Assembly (NCBI RefSeq): GCF_001718195.1
Contig: NZ_MCNV01000042.1
Span: 1 to 48,108 of the forward strand
Length of the DNA stretch: 48,108 bases
Source of the DNA: Paraburkholderia nodosa
Lineage (GTDB): Bacteria; Pseudomonadota; Gammaproteobacteria; Burkholderiales; Burkholderiaceae
Direction: 5' to 3'
The first letter of the stretch is position 1. Each line of letters begins with the position of its first letter. Made by a program: the position numbers and the translations under genes. The notes under the pieces were generated by a model. That model ran no database searches and was not told where the DNA came from. It saw only the letters and a program-made list of their open reading frames with translations. Shown piece by piece: positions 16,622 to 23,994 of this stretch.

Positions 16622-17867
16622 GGCTCTCCTCCTGCGCTTGAGCGTAAGTTTGTGCGCCGGCGCCCATGAGGATGCCCGCGCGCGGCGAAAAGTTGAAGAA
16701 CATGGGGAGCGTGGCCGCGCCGAGCGCCCCCGCATCGGGACCGAAGGTGCCGCGCACCAGGGCGGGCGTGCCGCGCGCTTCCGGCGCGGTGGCCGCGACC
16801 GCGAGGCGCAGGCGCTGCATGAGCGTGTCGATGAGGCCCGCGTCCACGTCGGCGTCGAGCACCACGGCGGGCACGTCGAGCACGCAGAACGCCGAGCGCA
16901 GCGCGGGGGCGAGCGCATCGATGCAGTCGTCGAGCCATTCCTGCACGCCGGGGTGGCCGCGCGCGATGCACGCTTCCAGATCGGCGCGGCTGTCGATCGT
17001 CTCGCCGCAATACTGAAGATGGCGGCGCAGCGCGATGAGCGACGCGCGCGACAGCAGGATGTCCCACTGACCGGGCGGCTTGTGCGCCGAGGGCAGGCGG
17101 CTCGGCGGCACGGGCATCACCGCGAAATCGCCCGCGTTGCCGGTGAGGCCACGCACGCAGTCGCCGTCGATGGCGATGCCGCCGCCGATCGCCGGGCCGA
17201 GAAACAGGTAGAGGAAGTCGTCGCGCTGGCGCCCGCAGCCGTAGAAGATCTCGGCGATGGCGGCCGCGTTGCCGTCGTTTTCGCTGAACACGGGCAGCGC
17301 CGTGGCGCGCGCGAGTTCGCCCGCGAAATCGACATCGTTCCACACGCGGAAGGTGTCCGCCGGCAGGCCCAGTTCGCGCAGCCAGCTGCCGAGGTTGTAC
17401 GGCTGCGCCACGCCGATGCCGGCGAGGCGACTGCGTTCCTCTGTCGTGAGGTGGCCCAATAACTCGGCGATGTCGCGTTGCACGATCTCCTGCGCGACCG
17501 AGGGTTGCGGCAGCAGCATGTCGCGCGAGCGGCGCTCGATCATGTGGCCCGCGAAATCCACGAGCACGGTTTCGATGTTGGTCCGGTCGAGCCGCACGCC
17601 GATGGCGAACGCGCCGCGCGGCGACAGGCGCAGCAGCGAGGCGGGCTGGCCGCGTTGGCCGTCGCGGCGGCCGCTCACCTCGATCAGGCCATTGGCCGTG
17701 AGCGAGGTGATGATGGTGCCCACCGCCGTGCTCGTGAGATTCGCGAGACGCGCGAGGTCGGCCTTCGACGCCTCGCCCGCGCGACGCAGCGCCTGCAGCA
17801 GCAGGCGTTCGTTGAAGCGGCGGACGTTGGCGGAATTGCTGCCCTGACCGACATGCGGACTTCTCAC
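16608..17867 (-). CDS. ROK family transcriptional regulator
   Basis: Repressor-type ROK protein of 419 aa. It starts with GTG at 17867, preceded by AGGAGGAG at good spacing. An N-terminal winged helix (NERLLLQALRRAGEASKADLARLANLTSTA, about 18-47) is followed by a ROK domain with SENDGNAAAIAEIFYG and FLGPAIGGGIAIDG. The canonical ROK zinc motif (CxCGxxGCxE) is absent; the region after GNAGDFAVMP has no matching Cys cluster. It heads the sugar transporter operon and probably represses it through the palindrome at 17956-17980 until a sugar is bound. Confidence 0.87.
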   Translation of the reverse strand: MRSPHVGQGSNSANVRRFNERLLLQALRRAGEASKADLARLANLTSTAVGTIITSLTANGLIEVSGRRDGQRGQPASLLRLSPRGAFAIGVRLDRTNIETVLVDFAGHMIERRSRDMLLPQPSVAQEIVQRDIAELLGHLTTEERSRLAGIGVAQPYNLGSWLRELGLPADTFRVWNDVDFAGELARATALPVFSENDGNAAAIAEIFYGCGRQRDDFLYLFLGPAIGGGIAIDGDCVRGLTGNAGDFAVMPVPPSRLPSAHKPPGQWDILLSRASLIALRRHLQYCGETIDSRADLEACIARGHPGVQEWLDDCIDALAPALRSAFCVLDVPAVVLDADVDAGLIDTLMQRLRLAVAATAPEARGTPALVRGTFGPDAGALGAATLPMFFNFSPRAGILMGAGAQTYAQAQEESHVAL

Positions 17868-17955
17868 GTGTCTCCTCCTGTCGATCCGGAGTGGGCGCTT
17901 TGGCGCTCGCTCCGGTCCTATGCAAAGCAGGTCGGCCTGGAACTGCGTCGCCGAC

Positions 17956-17980
17956 TAAATAAATCAAGTTGATTTATTTA
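17956..17980. promoter_or_regulatory. ROK operator: perfect 25-bp palindrome
   Basis: TAAATAAATCAA and TTGATTTATTTA are exact inverted copies around a single central G (17968), 88 bp upstream of the ROK start. It is an AT-rich island in GC-rich surroundings, and ROK repressors such as NagC and XylR favour AT-rich palindromes. Autoregulation of the whole sugar operon through this site is likely. Confidence 0.75.
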
Positions 17981-18131
17981 ATGCCAGAAATCGCGGGCTG
18001 TCAGCCTGGGGAAATCCCGTGAAGGGGTGAAGGGGCGGGATGAAGAGGCTCCGTACGATGCGGGCCCCGATGCAAAAGCTTAGGAGACTTTTGCCGCGAA
18101 GGGGAAGAAGCGGGGAACGAGCAGCAGGTGG

Positions 18132-18160
18132 GCCCGCGCGCGTTCGTATGGCGCGCGGGC
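18132..18160 (-). terminator. Strong GC stem-loop after the MBL hydrolase gene
   Basis: GCCCGCGCGC and GCGCGCGGGC form a perfect 10-bp stem with a 9-nt loop, 27 bp beyond the hydrolase stop. No U-run follows on the minus strand, so it may act as an mRNA end or a factor-assisted terminator. Confidence 0.5.
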
Positions 18161-18186
18161 TGTAGAGGGAGATGTGAGGATGGGTG

Positions 18187-19314
18187 TCAGGACTGCGCTT
18201 CGCGCGCATCGCGGCAAGCGAACCACCGGCGCGCCGTGCGCGGCGGCTCCGCGCTTTCCGCCACCTCACGCCACCAACGCTCCCCACGATGCGGCTCGAC
18301 GAGATCGAGCCGCTCTCCCATGCGCGGCGTGGAGAGCGTCACGCCGCGCGCCAGCGCGAGGCCGGTCACGCGCTCGAACGGGTCCTGCCAGCGATGCATC
18401 GCGAGATCGAACGTGCCGTTGTGAATCGGCACGAGCCACTCGCCGCGCAAATCCACGTGCGCCTGCACCGTTTCCTCCGGTTGCATGTGGACGTAGGGCC
18501 ATTGCGGGTCGTACGCGCCGGTTTCGATGAAGGTCGCGTCGAAGGGGCCAAGCCGCTCGCCGATCGTGCGAAAGCCGTCGAAGTAGCCGGTGTCGCCGCT
18601 GAAGAACACGCGCAGGTCGGCGTCGGCGATCACCCACGAAGCCCACAGCGTGCTGTTGCTGTCGAACAGGCTGCGTCCCGAGAAGTGCTGCGCAGGCGTG
18701 GCGGTGAACTCGACGCCCTCGACATTCGCGCCTTGCCACCAGTCGAACTGACGCACCTTCGCACCGTCGATGCCCCATTCGATCAAGCGGTCGCCCACGC
18801 CGAGCGGCGTGAGAAATACGCCCGTCGTGGCGGCGAGCGCGAGCACGGTTTCGCGGTCGAGGTGGTCGTAGTGGTCGTGCGAGAGGATCACGCCGCGTAG
18901 TGGCGGCAGGTCGGCAAGCGCGATGGGCGGCGCATGAAAGCGCTTGGGCCCGAGGTTCTGGAACGGCGAGGCGCGCTCGGCGAATACCGGGTCGGTGAGC
19001 CAGAAGTGGCCGCGCAGCTTGAAGAGCAGCGTGGAATGGCCGAGCCGGTAGACGCTGCGGTCGGGCGCGGCCTCGAGCTCCTCGCGCGTGAGCGCCTGAA
19101 CGGGCAGCGCGCCGGCGGGCATGGTGCCGCCCGGCTTGTGGAAGATCATGTTCCACATGATCTTCAGCGTCTTGCCGAGGCCCTCGGCCGGGCGCGGACG
19201 CACGTTGCGAAAGCGCTCGCCATCGTGTTGCGGCGAGGTGGACGAGAGCTCGCGGCCGCGTTGTGCGGCGCTCAGGCCCAAGGTACGGCTCAGCGATGCG
19301 AAAGGCGAGGTCAT
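18187..19314 (-). CDS. MBL-fold metallohydrolase (NAPE-PLD/UlaG-like)
   Basis: Metallo-beta-lactamase-fold hydrolase of 375 aa. The metal motif SHDHYDHLD, a later Asp in FFSGDTGYFDGF, and His in TPAQHFSGR and WLVPIHNGTFDLA match the binuclear-zinc group that includes bacterial NAPE-PLD-like enzymes and UlaG. The N-terminal 40 residues (SRTLGLSAAQRGRELS) are not a typical signal peptide. I chose the ATG at 19314. It is divergent from the TetR gene, whose two boxes lie in the shared gap, so it is probably the TetR target. The substrate is not identifiable; a phosphodiester or lactone is possible. Confidence 0.8.
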   Translation of the reverse strand: MTSPFASLSRTLGLSAAQRGRELSSTSPQHDGERFRNVRPRPAEGLGKTLKIMWNMIFHKPGGTMPAGALPVQALTREELEAAPDRSVYRLGHSTLLFKLRGHFWLTDPVFAERASPFQNLGPKRFHAPPIALADLPPLRGVILSHDHYDHLDRETVLALAATTGVFLTPLGVGDRLIEWGIDGAKVRQFDWWQGANVEGVEFTATPAQHFSGRSLFDSNSTLWASWVIADADLRVFFSGDTGYFDGFRTIGERLGPFDATFIETGAYDPQWPYVHMQPEETVQAHVDLRGEWLVPIHNGTFDLAMHRWQDPFERVTGLALARGVTLSTPRMGERLDLVEPHRGERWWREVAESAEPPRTARRWFACRDAREAQS

Positions 19315-19342
19315 GTCGGCGGCTGCCTTTGGAAACAGGAAG

Positions 19343-19392
19343 TAGACTGCACAGTGTAGTTTATTCTGGCGAAAAGTAAACTGTCTGGTGTA
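19343..19392. promoter_or_regulatory. Two 16-bp TetR-type operator boxes
   Basis: TAGACTGCACAGTGTA (19343-19358) and TAAACTGTCTGGTGTA (19377-19392) share the pattern TARACTGnnYRGTGTA and are offset by 34 bp, about three helical turns. The first is an almost perfect inverted repeat. Both lie in the 88-bp gap between the divergent hydrolase and TetR genes; the second ends ten bases before the tetR ATG, where binding would block its own transcription. Confidence 0.62.
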
Positions 19393-19402
19393 AGATTTGG
19401 GA

Positions 19403-20020
19403 ATGGATTGCATCCCCGCCACCCCTCAACGCCTGACCGACCGCAAGCGCGCCGCCATCGTCGCGGCGGCCATCGACGAATTTCTGGCCTCCGGCTTCGA
19501 CGCCACGAGCATGGACCGTATTGCGGCGCGCGCGAACGTCTCGAAGCGCACGGTCTACAACCATTTCCCGAGCAAGGAGGCGCTGTTCGCGTCGATCCTG
19601 TGCCAGCTCTGGGACGCGAGCGCGACCGCCGATGCGCCGGCCTACCGCGCCGGCGAGCCGCTGCACACGCAGCTCGTCGAGCTACTGATGCGCAAGCTGC
19701 GGCTCCTGAGCGACGAAGCGTTCTTCAAGCTCGCGCGCGTGGCGATCGCGGCGGGCATCCATTCGCCCGAGCGCGCACGCGACATGGTGGCTCGCATCGG
19801 CGAGCGCGAAGAGGACCTCACGGTCTGGGTGCGCGCGGCCGCCGCCGATGGCCGCCTGAAAACGACCGATCCGGCATTCGCCTCGCAGCAACTGCACGGC
19901 ATCGTGAAGGCATTCGCGTTCTGGCCGCAGGTCGCAATGGGCCAGCCTCCGCTCGACGACGCGCAGCAGCGCCAGGTCGCCGAGTCGTCCGCCGATCTCT
20001 TCCTCGCGCGCTACGCGTGA
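19403..20020 (+). CDS. TetR/AcrR family transcriptional regulator
   Basis: Regulator of 205 aa. The N-terminal helix-turn-helix ATSMDRIAARANVSKRTVYN plus HFPSKEALFASIL is a textbook TetR DNA-binding domain (about residues 12-60); the C-terminal ligand domain is of the AefR/TetR_C type. I use the ATG at 19403; a TTG two codons earlier is possible, and the ribosome-binding site is weak. It is divergent from the MBL hydrolase and probably represses both through the paired boxes. The inducer is unknown. Confidence 0.88.
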   Translation: MDCIPATPQRLTDRKRAAIVAAAIDEFLASGFDATSMDRIAARANVSKRTVYNHFPSKEALFASILCQLWDASATADAPAYRAGEPLHTQLVELLMRKLRLLSDEAFFKLARVAIAAGIHSPERARDMVARIGEREEDLTVWVRAAAADGRLKTTDPAFASQQLHGIVKAFAFWPQVAMGQPPLDDAQQRQVAESSADLFLARYA

Positions 20021-20114
20021 GCGCCTCAAAGCGCGCCCGGTCGCGACGCGCATCGCTCCTTCTGGAATAGACTCTTGCCTTTCAGGATCGCAGGCTGACT
20101 GAGAGGACACCTTC

Positions 20115-20468
20115 ATGCCATTCATGCTGCTCATCGCCGAGCCGCGCGGCCAGCGCGAGACGCGCGCGCCATCCGAAGGCGAGGCGCTCTACGCGCGCAT
20201 GGTCGCGTTCGCCGACGAACTCGCCGCCGAGGGCAAGCTGATCGACGCGCACGCGCTCACCTCCGACACCGGCGGCGCACGCGTGCAGGTGCGCGAAGGC
20301 CGCGCGAGCATCATCGATGGCCCGTTCGCCGAGGCGAAGGAGATGATCGGCGGCTTTTTCCTTGTCGATTGCGCAACGCGCGACGAGGCACTGGCCATCG
20401 CGCAGCGCTGTCCCGCGGCGCAATGGGCGAGCGTCGAAGTGCGCGAAACTGGTCCGTGTTTCCGCTGA
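20115..20468 (+). CDS. YCII-related (DGPF) protein
   Basis: Small cytosolic protein of 117 aa in the YciI-like/DGPF family. The hallmark ASIIDGPFAEAKEMIGGFFL contains DGPF at about residues 65-68. The ferredoxin-like fold is predicted; no enzymatic activity is proven for the family. It lies upstream of a second DGPF gene, a VOC gene and an ECF sigma gene, the standard companions of ECF42-type sigma factors. GAGAGGA lies ahead of the ATG. It is shorter than the downstream paralogue. Confidence 0.86.
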   Translation: MPFMLLIAEPRGQRETRAPSEGEALYARMVAFADELAAEGKLIDAHALTSDTGGARVQVREGRASIIDGPFAEAKEMIGGFFLVDCATRDEALAIAQRCPAAQWASVEVRETGPCFR

Positions 20469-20522
20469 AGGGGTGCCTCTCCAGGTAGTTTCCCCAGGCA
20501 CGCAAAAGATTTCGCTGTCCGT

Positions 20523-20549
20523 TGTCGATTTCCGTGCGCCCCGCGCGTC
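20523..20549 (+). promoter_or_regulatory. Candidate ECF42-type promoter (TGTCGA-N17-CGTC)
   Basis: TGTCGA at 20523-20528 and CGTC at 20546-20549 are separated by 17 bp and lie 70 bp before the second DGPF gene. As I recall it, ECF42 sigma factors recognise TGTCGA at -35 and CG(A/T)C at -10. If so, the sigma factor encoded four genes later would drive its own DGPF-VOC-sigma operon. I found no comparable site before the first DGPF gene (20115). Confidence 0.5.
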
Positions 20550-20618
20550 GTGTTCATGAGCGCACCCAAGGGTGCCGCTTGCCTCGAACGACCCGAACGC
20601 CACATTCAGGAGTAGACA

Positions 20619-21041
20619 ATGCGATTCATGATCATGGTGCGCGCCAACGCGCTGACCGAAGCGGGCGAGCCGCCCGACGACGTCGAAGTATTCGCCGAAA
20701 TGGCCCGCTATCACGAGGAACTGGCGAAGGCCGGCGTGCTGCTCGACGCCTCGGGCCTGCAGCCCAGCTCGCGCGGCTTCCGCGTGCACTACACGAACGG
20801 CAAGCCCACGATCCTCGACGGCCCGTTCGCCGAAACGAAGGAGTTGATCGCCGGCTATACGCTCATCCAGGTCCGCTCGCGCGACGAAGCGCTCGAATGG
20901 GCGCGCCGGTTCCCGTCGCCATTCGGCAAGCACACCGAGGGCGAGGTCGAAGTGCGGCAGCTCTATGAACTCGACGAACTTCCGCAGTGCGAGGGCGTCG
21001 AGAGTTTTCGCCAGCTGCAGGAACAACGTAAGGCATCCTGA
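20619..21041 (+). CDS. YciI-like DGPF protein
   Basis: Second DGPF-family protein, 140 aa. The core motif is TILDGPFAETKELIAGYTLI with DGPF at about 68-71; the first strand is MRFMIMVRANALTEAGEPP. AGGAG lies six bases before the ATG. It is full length for the family, unlike the shorter paralogue upstream. A VOC gene follows 32 bp downstream, then the sigma gene by overlap, so the three probably form one transcript starting at the candidate promoter at 20523. Function in this system is unknown; roles in detoxification or signalling are only guesses. Confidence 0.88.
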   Translation: MRFMIMVRANALTEAGEPPDDVEVFAEMARYHEELAKAGVLLDASGLQPSSRGFRVHYTNGKPTILDGPFAETKELIAGYTLIQVRSRDEALEWARRFPSPFGKHTEGEVEVRQLYELDELPQCEGVESFRQLQEQRKAS

Positions 21042-21072
21042 GCATTTGCTCGATCACCGTGAGGCTCCAAAC

Positions 21073-21495
21073 ATGCATAAGCACATCTTCGTCAATCTGG
21101 GCGTGCGCGACCTCAAGCGCTCGATGGACTTCTTCGGCCAGCTCGGCTTCAAGTTCGACCCGAAATTCACCAACGACCAGGCCGCCTGCATGGTGTTGGG
21201 CGAGAACATGTACGCCATGCTGCTCACCCTCGATTTCATGCGCGGCTTCACCGACAAGGCGCTCGTGGACGCCCGCGAAAGCACCGAGGTGCTGACCTGC
21301 CTCTCGTGCGTGTCGCGCGAGGAAGTGGACGGACTCGTCGACAAGGCGCTCGCGGCGGGTGGCACCTCGAAGCGCCCGCCGATGGAGTGCGGCACCGACA
21401 TGTACGGCCGCAGCTTCGAAGACCCCGATGGCCACATCTGGGAACTGATGTACATGTCGCCCGCCGCGATCGAAAAGGGCGCGCACGGCTCGTGA
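21073..21495 (+). CDS. VOC (glyoxalase/bleomycin-resistance) superfamily protein
   Basis: Protein of 140 aa with the beta-alpha-beta-beta-beta repeats of the vicinal oxygen chelate fold: HKHIFVNLGVRDLKRSMDFF begins the first half, and GRSFEDPDGHIWELMYM ends the second with the usual DPDGH and Glu. The start MHKHIF at 21073 was chosen over longer frames. Its stop overlaps the sigma-factor start (GTGA, 21492-21495). VOC proteins are frequent in ECF42 neighbourhoods. Substrate unknown. Confidence 0.87.
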   Translation: MHKHIFVNLGVRDLKRSMDFFGQLGFKFDPKFTNDQAACMVLGENMYAMLLTLDFMRGFTDKALVDARESTEVLTCLSCVSREEVDGLVDKALAAGGTSKRPPMECGTDMYGRSFEDPDGHIWELMYMSPAAIEKGAHGS

Positions 21496-22796
21496 CGCAG
21501 GCGCGCGACCCTCACGACCCATTCACGGCGACGCGCCGCACGGTCGAGGCCGTGTGGCGCATCGAGTCGGCGAAGGTGATCGCCCACGCCGCGCGCATCG
21601 TGCGCGACGTGGGCGTGGCCGAGGAAATCGCGCAGGACGCGTTCGTCGCCGCGCTGGAAAGCTGGCCTGTGAGCGGCATTCCCGAGAACCCCGGAGCGTG
21701 GCTCATGACCGCCGCGAAACATCGCGCCCTCGACCGGCTGCGTCGCGCGGCCTCACATGCGCGCGCGCACGAGGCGATGGGCGCGGACCTCGAAGCGCTC
21801 GAAGCGCACTTCGCGCCCGACTTCGTGGAGGCGCTCGACGCCGCGCGCGAGGACGAGATCGGCGACGACTTGCTGCGGCTCGTGTTCGTGGCGTGTCATC
21901 CGGTGTTGCCGAAGGAGGGACGCGCCGCGCTCACGCTGCGTCTGCTCGGCGGCCTCACTACGGCTGAGATCGCGCGCGCGTTCCTCGTGCCGGAGGCAAC
22001 CGTCGCGCAGCGCATCGTGCGGGCCAAGCGCACGCTCGCGGCGGCGAAAGTTCCGTTCGAAGTGCCGCGCCTCGCCGACCTCGAGCCGCGGCTTGCTTCG
22101 GTATTCGAAGTGATTTATCTGATCTTCAACGAAGGCTATACGGCCACGGCGGGCCCGGACTGGACGCGCCCTGCGCTGTGCGAAGAAGCCCTGCGGCTAG
22201 GCCGCATGCTGGCGGAACTCGTTCCGCTCGAGGGCGAGGCTCACGGCCTCGTTGCCTTGATGGAACTGCAGGCTTCACGCTTGCCCGCGCGCGTGGACCG
22301 GGCAGGGCGCGCCGTGCTGCTCGCCGACCAGGACCGCAGCCGCTGGGACGCGCTATTGATCCGGCGCGGGCTTGCCGCGATCGCGCGCGGTGCGGCCTGC
22401 GCGGGTGCGCCTGGGCCATACGCGCTGCAGGCGTCGCTCGCGGCTTGCCATGCGCGCGCGCCGAGCGCGGCGCAGACCGACTGGGCGCAGATCGTCTCGA
22501 TCTACGACGCGCTGCTCGAACTCGACGCCTCGCCCGTCGTGCGTCTGAATCGCGCCGTGGCGGTGGGTATGGCGCGAGGGCCGCAAGCGGCGCTCGATCT
22601 CGTCGATGCGCTGTGTGCGGAACCCTCGCTGCGTCACTATCCGTGGCTGCCGGCCGCACGCGGCGATCTGCTCGAAAAGCTGGCGCGCCATGCCGAAGCG
22701 CGAGCGGAATTCGAGCGCGCGGCCGCGCTCACGCAGAACGCGCGCGACCGCGAAGTGCTGCTGGCTCGAGCGCAACCGAGCGCGCCACGGACCTGA
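21492..22796 (+). CDS. ECF sigma factor with long C-terminal extension (ECF42-like, DUF6596)
   Basis: RNA polymerase sigma factor of 434 aa starting at a GTG that overlaps the VOC stop. Region 2 is visible in AHAARIVRDVGVAEEIAQDAF and the conserved ENPGAWLMTAAKHRALDRLR; region 4 in LGGLTTAEIARAFLVPEATV. About 240 further residues follow (FEVIYLIFNEGYTATAG; LYALQA-type helical repeats), matching the DUF6596/TPR-like extension of ECF42. No anti-sigma gene is adjacent; in this group the extension, rather than an anti-sigma factor, is thought to control activity. Gene context (two DGPF proteins and a VOC protein) fits the group exactly. The signal sensed is unknown. Confidence 0.88.
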   Translation: MTQARDPHDPFTATRRTVEAVWRIESAKVIAHAARIVRDVGVAEEIAQDAFVAALESWPVSGIPENPGAWLMTAAKHRALDRLRRAASHARAHEAMGADLEALEAHFAPDFVEALDAAREDEIGDDLLRLVFVACHPVLPKEGRAALTLRLLGGLTTAEIARAFLVPEATVAQRIVRAKRTLAAAKVPFEVPRLADLEPRLASVFEVIYLIFNEGYTATAGPDWTRPALCEEALRLGRMLAELVPLEGEAHGLVALMELQASRLPARVDRAGRAVLLADQDRSRWDALLIRRGLAAIARGAACAGAPGPYALQASLAACHARAPSAAQTDWAQIVSIYDALLELDASPVVRLNRAVAVGMARGPQAALDLVDALCAEPSLRHYPWLPAARGDLLEKLARHAEARAEFERAAALTQNARDREVLLARAQPSAPRT

Positions 22797-22908
22797 GGGT
22801 GTCACTTCCGGAAGGGTCACGCTTGCGCTTCTGAAATATCGGGGCACAACGCTTGCTACCTGTGCGCGCGGACCCACTCTCTTTGCGCGGCCGGCGCGCA
22901 GGCTTCCG

Positions 22909-23979
22909 ATGATTTCAAAAGCGACGATTCTGGCGGTTTCGTGTTCGGCCTTGCTGGGCACGGCGTGTGTGCATCTCGGCCCAACGCGCTTGCGCGCCGA
23001 CCAGGTCGATTACGCAAGAGCACTCGGCGATGCAAATAAACGCGGAATACTCGCGGCCGTGATCGGTTTGCGTTATGGCGACGCGCCCGCCTTTCTCACG
23101 GTGAGTTCGATCATCGCCGCGTATCAATTCGATTCGACGGCGGGCGTCACGGGCAATATCGGCTCAGGCGCGCAGCCGGACTATGCGCTTGCGACCGGTA
23201 ATATCTCCTGGTCGAATCGCCCGACTTTCACGTTCACGCCAACTACGGGCGAAGCGTTCGCTTCGGCGTACATCCGGCCGCTCGCGCCGGAACTCATGAT
23301 GCCGCTCGCCGAAGGCGGCATGCCGGTCGATCTGCTGCTGCGTATCGGCGCGCAATCGATCGGCGGGCTGCAGAACGGCAGCGCGCTAGGCGGGGAGGGC
23401 AGCGCGGGCTCGGCGGGTTTCTTCCAGTTGCTCCAGGCGCTGCGGCGCCTGCAACTGGCAGGCGAGCTGAACGTGGAGTCGCGCAGCGAGAACGGCAAGA
23501 ACACGGTGTTCCTCGCACTCGGCGCGACGAACAGCGCGCAGTCGCCGCAAGTTTCGGCGGACCTGGCGCGCGTGCGTGAACTGCTCCATCTTGCGGCGGA
23601 CGCGCGCACGTACGAGATCGTCTATGGACCCTCCGCGCAGGGCGGCAATCGCATTCCCATGGTGACGCGCTCGGTACTCGGCATCCTCACGAATATCGGC
23701 GCGCAGGTGCAGGTGCCGGACGCCCAGGTGCAGAGCGGCGCGACGAAACCGACCGTCGGTCTGATTGGGGGCGAAACGCGGCCGATCATCATCGTGCACC
23801 AGGGGCCGAAGGCGCCCGCGGACGCTTATGTCGCGATCGACTACGACGGCACGGCTTATTGGGTCGAGCGCGCCGACTTCGACTCGAAATATGCGTTCAC
23901 GGTCCTGCAGAACCTCATGGCGCTCGCGGAAGCCGAGACGAGCAGCAAGGCGCCGGTCGTGACGATTCCCGCGAACTAG
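22909..23979 (+). CDS. Exported protein of unknown function, possible lipoprotein
   Basis: I do not recognise this 356-aa protein. The N-terminus MISKATILAVSCSALLGTAC is a signal peptide, and Cys20 (GTAC, then VHLG) could be a lipobox, though Gly at -3 is atypical. The mature part is rich in Ala, Gly and Ser. It has no catalytic motif I can name; TPTTGEAFASAYIRPLAPELM and the C-terminal YVAIDYDGTAYWVERADFDS look structured. Codon use matches its neighbours, so it is a real gene. It lies 112 bp after the sigma gene in the same direction and could belong to that regulon or be separate. Confidence 0.75.
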   Translation: MISKATILAVSCSALLGTACVHLGPTRLRADQVDYARALGDANKRGILAAVIGLRYGDAPAFLTVSSIIAAYQFDSTAGVTGNIGSGAQPDYALATGNISWSNRPTFTFTPTTGEAFASAYIRPLAPELMMPLAEGGMPVDLLLRIGAQSIGGLQNGSALGGEGSAGSAGFFQLLQALRRLQLAGELNVESRSENGKNTVFLALGATNSAQSPQVSADLARVRELLHLAADARTYEIVYGPSAQGGNRIPMVTRSVLGILTNIGAQVQVPDAQVQSGATKPTVGLIGGETRPIIIVHQGPKAPADAYVAIDYDGTAYWVERADFDSKYAFTVLQNLMALAEAETSSKAPVVTIPAN

Positions 23980-23994
23980 GCGTGAGCTGGCTCG

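Larger units (their letters stand above)
17868..18186. other. Intergenic region upstream of the ROK operon
   Basis: This 319-bp region holds the ROK operator (17956-17980), the GTG ribosome-binding site (17870-17877), a 7-bp-stem hairpin at 18072-18094 (GCAAAAG/CTTTTGC with a 9-nt loop) and the terminator-like stem at 18132-18160. I see no gene in it. The 18072 hairpin could be part of the ROK leader or of the MBL gene trailer. Confidence 0.5.
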
